Shown here: piece by piece, positions 11,438 to 14,947 of the stretch
Numbering within the stretch: the stretch's first letter is position 1
Layout: every line of letters starts with the position of its first letter
Source: a bacterium
GTDB lineage: Bacteria; Patescibacteriota; Patescibacteriia; CAIQCM01
DNA: 14,947 bases
Direction: 5' to 3'
NCBI GenBank assembly: GCA_023246535.1
Contig: JAHFIF010000022.1
Location: 1 to 14,947, forward strand
The notes under the pieces: model-generated
What the model saw: the letters and a program-made list of their open reading frames with translations, nothing else
Told to the model about the DNA's origin: nothing
Database searches by the model: none
Translations under genes and position numbers: made by a program

Positions 11438-13930
11438 TTAATAGTTCAGATTAATATTGATAGTTGCGGTTGCGTTGTCGCCGATGTCGTCGTAGGCGGT
11501 GGCGGTGAGGGCGTGAAAGCCGCGGGCGACGGTGTTGGGAATGGCGGCGTTCAGGGCAAAGCCGGGCATGACCGATGACGAACCGAGACTGGCGCCGTCG
11601 ATCGCGTAATCGACGCGCGTAATGGGTCGCGGCGCGGTGATGCCGACCTGAAGGGTCAGGTTGCGCGTTGTCAGCGTCGCGCCGTCGACCGGGCTGGCCC
11701 AGCTAACGATCGGCTGGTTGCCCGGCACATGCGCGTTGTCGTATTCGGTCGGGGCTTTTTCGGCGACAATTTTGTTGGCGGCGGCCCAGCGCTGCACGGC
11801 CGCTTCCCACGGGGCAAACATCGGATCGGCCGCCGGATCGACGGGCGCCGGTCCGCGCGGGTCGTCCTTGTTCACGTAATAAAGGATGTCGTGCAATTCG
11901 TTATAAGTGCGGTCGATGCGGTTTTGCGGCGGCGTCAGGTCGGTGGCCAGTTTGCCGGTCGTGGCGTCGATCGTCACTTTGGTCGCGCCGCTGACCCCGC
12001 CGTCTAAGACGGGCTTGCCGGTCGTGATCGGCTGCGGCGGCGTAAAGGTTTCGACCGGCTGATTTTTGGTGATGGCGCGCATGAACTGGTTCCAAATGGC
12101 CGAAGCCGAAGCCGAGGTTTTCATCGCCGTGTCGCGGGTGTTGCCGATCCAGACGCCGGCCGCGGCGGAAGGCGTGTAGCCCATCGTCCAGCCGTCCTTG
12201 GCGTCGTTGGTCGTGCCGGTTTTGGCCGCCACCTGGCGGTCGGGCAGGGTCAGGTTGTTCTTCGCGCCAAAAATGAACGCGCGGGCGTTGTTGTCCTGGA
12301 GCACGTCGGTTAAATTGCGGACCATTTCGGCGTCGGCGACGCGCACGCCGCTCGTCGGTTTCCATTCTTGGAGCGTGTTCCCTTTTGCGTCGGTCACTTT
12401 GAGGATGACGGCGGTCGGGAATTTTATGCCTTCATTCGCGTAAACGGTATAGGCGGCGGTGTGTTCCAAGAGCGAAACTTCGCCCGCGCCCAAAACCAGG
12501 GACAGGCCGTAGCGTGAACGGTCCTTAAGCGTCGTGTAGCCGAACGCGTCGGCATTGTCGAGGACGCGGTCGATGCCGGTCAGATAAAGCGTTTTCACGG
12601 CCGGCGTGTTGAGCGAACCGTCGAGCGCCTGGCGGATGGTGACCGGTCCGTATTCCTTCAAATTAAAGTTGTGCGGCGAATAGGTTTTCTGCGGCGTCGG
12701 AAAGTCCGTGTTCACGTCGTAGATGACGGTGTTGGGCGTATAGCCTTTTTCAAACGCGGTCAGGTACACGAGCGGCTTGAATGACGAACCCGGCTGGCGC
12801 GGCGTGATGGCCATGTTGATCGCGCCTTCGTCTTTGACGTCAAAATAATCGCGCGACCCGACCATGGCCAGCACCTGGCCGGTCTTGGGATCGATGGAAA
12901 CAATTGCCGCGTTCGAGCCGCCGTTCTTCTCGACGCCGGCAATGTTGTCGGCGACGGCTTTTTCCGCCGCCTGCTGTTCGTCCCAATCCAAGGTCGTGAT
13001 CACTTTAAGTCCGCCGGACTCAACGGCATCGTCGCCGTAGGCGGCGGCGAGCTGGTCCTTGATGTAGAAAACGAAATGCGGCGCGCTGATCGATTCGCGC
13101 TTGGGAACGATGCGCTTGAGGATGTCGATTTTCTTGGTCGCCTCGGCTTGGTCTTTGGTGATGTAATTCTGCTGAGCCATCAAATCAAGGATCAGCTTCC
13201 AACGGTTCAGGAGCGCAGCGGTGTGCGTTCCGTACGGCGAATAATAGGTCGAACTTTGGGGAATGGCGGCCAAGAGCGCCGACTCGGCCAGGTCGAGGTC
13301 TTTGGCGTCCTTGCCGAAGAATGCTTGCGCCGCCGCCTGGATCCCGTACGAGGTTGAACCGTAAGGAATCTCGTTGAAGTACATTTTCAAGATATCGTCC
13401 TTGCTGAAACGGGTCTCGATCTCGGAGGCGAGGATCAATTCTTTGATCTTGCGCGTGTAGGATTTTTCGTTGGTGAGAATGGCGTTTTTGACCAGCTGCT
13501 GGGTGATGGTCGAACCGCCTTGCGATTTGCCGCCTTTGAGCACGTTGGCGAGCACGGCGCGCAACATGCTGGTGATGCGGTAGCCTTTGTGCTGGTAGAA
13601 GAATTTGTCCTCGACGGCAATGGTCGCCTCCTGCGCGTATTTGGCGACGTCGGAAAGCGGAACGACCGTGCGATTTTGATCGCTGTGAAATTCGTAGAGC
13701 AGATGTTCCCCTGTCCGGTCGTAAATTTGCGTTGATTGATTCACCTTGCGGGAAATAAGGTGGTCCGGGTCGGGTAGATCTTTGAGCGTCGTGGCAAAAA
13801 AGATGGTGCCAACGAGGGCGAAGATCCCGACCAGGAGAAACAAGGCCGCCAAAACGCCGGTGACGATCCGTTTGGTCCGGCCTCTTTTATGTTCGCTTGG
13901 TTTTTTTGAAAAAAAATGTGCTTTGTCCAT
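11438..13930 (-). CDS. Bifunctional class A penicillin-binding protein (transglycosylase/transpeptidase, 830 aa)
   Basis: This enzyme polymerises and cross-links peptidoglycan outside the membrane. A cytoplasmic basic tail is followed by one transmembrane helix (residues 22-47). The GT51 glycosyltransferase has its motifs in order: EDKFFYQHKG (107-116, catalytic Glu107), GGSTITQQL (138-146), RKIKELILA (160-168) and ILKMYFNEIPYG (180-191). The transpeptidase has SSFK (382-385, Ser382 nucleophile), SLN (439-441) and KTG (570-572). A C-terminal beta-sandwich domain (about 738-830) resembles BiPBP_C/Ig-like tails. The length is usual for PBP1A relatives and all catalytic residues are present. The ATG at 13930 has no clear Shine-Dalgarno. 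A candidate promoter is just upstream, and the 400-residue unknown protein follows in the same transcript. Confidence 0.96.
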   Translation of the reverse strand: MDKAHFFSKKPSEHKRGRTKRIVTGVLAALFLLVGIFALVGTIFFATTLKDLPDPDHLISRKVNQSTQIYDRTGEHLLYEFHSDQNRTVVPLSDVAKYAQEATIAVEDKFFYQHKGYRITSMLRAVLANVLKGGKSQGGSTITQQLVKNAILTNEKSYTRKIKELILASEIETRFSKDDILKMYFNEIPYGSTSYGIQAAAQAFFGKDAKDLDLAESALLAAIPQSSTYYSPYGTHTAALLNRWKLILDLMAQQNYITKDQAEATKKIDILKRIVPKRESISAPHFVFYIKDQLAAAYGDDAVESGGLKVITTLDWDEQQAAEKAVADNIAGVEKNGGSNAAIVSIDPKTGQVLAMVGSRDYFDVKDEGAINMAITPRQPGSSFKPLVYLTAFEKGYTPNTVIYDVNTDFPTPQKTYSPHNFNLKEYGPVTIRQALDGSLNTPAVKTLYLTGIDRVLDNADAFGYTTLKDRSRYGLSLVLGAGEVSLLEHTAAYTVYANEGIKFPTAVILKVTDAKGNTLQEWKPTSGVRVADAEMVRNLTDVLQDNNARAFIFGAKNNLTLPDRQVAAKTGTTNDAKDGWTMGYTPSAAAGVWIGNTRDTAMKTSASASAIWNQFMRAITKNQPVETFTPPQPITTGKPVLDGGVSGATKVTIDATTGKLATDLTPPQNRIDRTYNELHDILYYVNKDDPRGPAPVDPAADPMFAPWEAAVQRWAAANKIVAEKAPTEYDNAHVPGNQPIVSWASPVDGATLTTRNLTLQVGITAPRPITRVDYAIDGASLGSSSVMPGFALNAAIPNTVARGFHALTATAYDDIGDNATATININLNY

Positions 13931-13946
13931 ATGGTTTAGTTAACTA

Positions 13947-13975
13947 GTTCTATCATTTTTTAGTCGGTTTGACCA
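13947..13975 (-). promoter_or_regulatory. Candidate promoter of the penicillin-binding protein operon
   Basis: On the minus strand, TGGTCA (13975-13970), 17 bp, TAGAAC (13952-13947), each 4 of 6 to consensus. The transcript would have a very short leader of about 10 nt. Confidence 0.45.
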
Positions 13976-14008
13976 TGGAGGCTGCTTGAACGGCCTGCCG
14001 GCCAACCA

Positions 14009-14037
14009 TTGACAGAAAAGTCGAAATATGGTATAAA
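14009..14037 (+). promoter_or_regulatory. Promoter of the 3D-domain gene
   Basis: TTGACA (14009-14014), 17 bp, TATAAA (14032-14037). The 5' leader (about 27 nt) carries CGCC/GGCG complementary ends. Confidence 0.85.
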
Positions 14038-14071
14038 TGGGCGTCGCCAATTAATTTCGGCGATTTTATTT

Positions 14072-14548
14072 ATGACCAAGTATAGCCAAAAATTAGCGTA
14101 TATCTTGCTCCTTGGCTCTGTTCTCGTTAATCCCCACTCCGCGCTGGCCGCGGACGCGACCGTTGATCCGGCCTTTAAGACGTCGGTCATGAGCGCGCAA
14201 AAAGGCGGGATTTGTTCGATCGCGGTCAATGAATTGACCCCGGCCGACCCGGCCGACGCGCGTTACACTACGTCGCGCATTGTGACGGCTTATACCTCAA
14301 CTCCGGATCAAACCGACTCGACGCCGTTTATTACGGCGAACGGCACGACGGTGCATGACGGCATTATTGCCGCCAATTGGCTCAAATTTGGCACGCGCGT
14401 GCGCATTCCGGACATGTTCGGCGACAAGGTTTTCATCGTTGCCGACCGCATGAACCCGCGTTTCGACGATCGCGCCGACATCTGGATGGCCGACTACCAA
14501 GCCGCCAGAAATTTCGGCCTCCGCCGCCTCACTATTGAAGTTTTGTAA
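14072..14548 (+). CDS. Secreted 3D-domain protein, probable cell-wall factor (158 aa)
   Basis: The ATG at 14072 is chosen because it is the first after the promoter; an earlier in-frame start at 14009 falls on the -35 box. A signal peptide is present (MTKYSQKLAYILLLGSVLVN, cut after ALA near residue 27). The 3D domain fills residues 70-158: VTAYTSTPDQTDSTPF with Asp82, AANWLKFGTRVRIP, FIVADRMNPR with Asp125, and DIWMADYQAARNFG with Asp136. These three aspartates name the family. Known relatives are double-psi beta-barrel proteins linked to muralytic activity such as YocH/MltA-type enzymes. This protein lacks LysM or other binding domains. There is no Shine-Dalgarno. It diverges from a penicillin-binding protein operon, which fits a cell-wall role. 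Confidence 0.87.
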   Translation: MTKYSQKLAYILLLGSVLVNPHSALAADATVDPAFKTSVMSAQKGGICSIAVNELTPADPADARYTTSRIVTAYTSTPDQTDSTPFITANGTTVHDGIIAANWLKFGTRVRIPDMFGDKVFIVADRMNPRFDDRADIWMADYQAARNFGLRRLTIEVL

Positions 14549-14562
14549 ATAATCGATACAAT
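14535..14562 (+). promoter_or_regulatory. Promoter of tRNA-Cys
   Basis: TTGAAG (14535-14540), 16 bp, TACAAT (14557-14562). It overlaps the end of the 3D-domain gene. The precursor would have about 18 nt to be removed at the 5' end. Confidence 0.5.
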
Positions 14563-14586
14563 AATACAGCTTGGTAAAGCATGCGA

Positions 14587-14661
14587 GGCCGCATGGCCAA
14601 GCGGTAAGGCGAGGGTCTGCAAAACCCTTATTGATCGGTTCGACTCCGATTGCGGCCTCCA
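14587..14661 (+). tRNA. tRNA-Cys (anticodon GCA)
   Basis: The acceptor stem GGCCGCA pairs with TGCGGCC. The D-arm, the anticodon arm with loop CTGCAAA (anticodon GCA), and the T-arm CGGTTCGACTCCG are visible. The discriminator base is U, as expected for cysteine tRNAs, and CCA is encoded. A terminator follows directly. Confidence 0.95.
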
Positions 14662-14666
14662 AAAAA

Positions 14667-14690
14667 CCTCCGTTAAACGGAGGTTTTTTG
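14667..14690 (+). terminator. Intrinsic terminator of tRNA-Cys
   Basis: 7-bp stem CCTCCGT/ACGGAGG (14667-14673/14677-14683), flanked by A and T runs, followed by six T. Confidence 0.87.
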
Positions 14691-14711
14691 TTTGGCGAAT
14701 AGCGAAAACGG

Positions 14712-14740
14712 TTGACAGCCAAGCTGTTTTATGGTAAGTT
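14712..14740 (+). promoter_or_regulatory. Promoter of the 14796 gene
   Basis: TTGACA (14712-14717), 17 bp, TAAGTT (14735-14740). The -35 is perfect consensus. Confidence 0.75.
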
Positions 14741-14795
14741 CGCTGGTCGGTTTTTTGACAACAGACAAAAAGCAAACCAAAAAAGTGAGGCAGCC

Positions 14796-14947
14796 ATGAA
14801 AAAAGATCCGGATACCCTCGCCCTCAGCATTACCCAGCTCGGCTTCATCCGCGAGGCTTTGCAAGCCGGCTTGGTCGACGATGCAATGTCCGTCATTCCG
14901 TTGATGGAAACCGCAAGAAAGAATGAAGCGCGCGCTTGTGGCCGAGC
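14796..14947 (+). CDS. N-terminal part of a small helical protein, unknown function (runs off the window)
   Basis: The ATG follows GTGAGG by 6-7 bases. The frame stays open to the window edge (50 residues). MKKDPDTLALSITQLGFIREALQAGLVDDAMSVIPLMETARKN contains two amphipathic helices with small residues at the packing positions, like one TPR repeat. It may belong with the helical-repeat proteins at 6731 and 9430. Having its own promoter after a terminator, it is a separate unit. Confidence 0.62.
   Translation, partial: MKKDPDTLALSITQLGFIREALQAGLVDDAMSVIPLMETARKNEARACGR

Noticed and set aside
11661..12443. Plus-strand frames inside the penicillin-binding protein gene
   Set aside because: They lie antisense to a gene with all catalytic motifs and lack start signals.

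Overview
The window looks like chromosome from a bacterium with fairly high GC content, the standard genetic code (TGA is a real stop, for example at 4141 and 7998) and many short genes of unknown family. A P-loop/AAA_28 protein, a 3D-domain secreted protein, a class A PBP with a BiPBP_C-like tail, and many small unrecognised ORFs suggest a Patescibacteria/CPR-like lineage. That placement is an inference and is not proven. Almost every unit has its own near-consensus sigma70-type promoter with exactly 17 bp between -35 and -10, and most end in strong hairpin-plus-T terminators.

Region 1 (1-3570, + strand) starts with the 3' part of a TROVE/Ro60-like gene, the RNA-binding ring protein that partners Y RNAs. 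About 430 nt of non-coding DNA follows, packed with hairpins. One is a continuous 29-bp stem (967-995/1022-1050) that could be a Y-like RNA, and another (1053-1135) buries the Shine-Dalgarno and start codon of the next small gene. Then come four small genes (1504, 2138, 2903, 3453), each preceded by a related structured leader. Its core is a stem CCCTTCTTCA/TGAAGAAGGG around a nested hairpin, then a small GC hairpin, then the ribosome binding site. Base-pair-preserving differences between copies support a conserved RNA fold. Two of the proteins carry HxxxCxxC zinc motifs, one carries CxxC/CxxH, and one is a 36-residue single-pass membrane peptide. I regard this array and its leader as the best candidate for an undescribed system in the window.

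Region 2 (3543-4059) is the tmRNA gene (ssrA). Its tag reading frame does not end in the usual ALAA. It is followed by one inverted and one direct partial copy of its own T-arm/3' end, which resembles an integration scar, and then a terminator.

Region 3 (4083-6621, - strand) holds three single-gene units for membrane-anchored, helix-rich proteins of similar plan. Each has its own 17-bp-spaced promoter, an 80-95 nt leader and a terminator built around the same GAGAC/GTCTC stem.

Region 4 (6646-10243) mixes helical-repeat proteins (6731, 9430 with coupled 9930), an AAA_28-like ATPase/kinase that seems to be leaderless, an unrecognised minus-strand protein (7998) and a lone nucleotidyltransferase (8650).

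Region 5 (10234-14548) is the cell-envelope part: a bifunctional class A penicillin-binding protein translated just ahead of a 400-residue unknown protein, and a divergently transcribed secreted 3D-domain protein. The window ends with tRNA-Cys and the start of another small helical protein.
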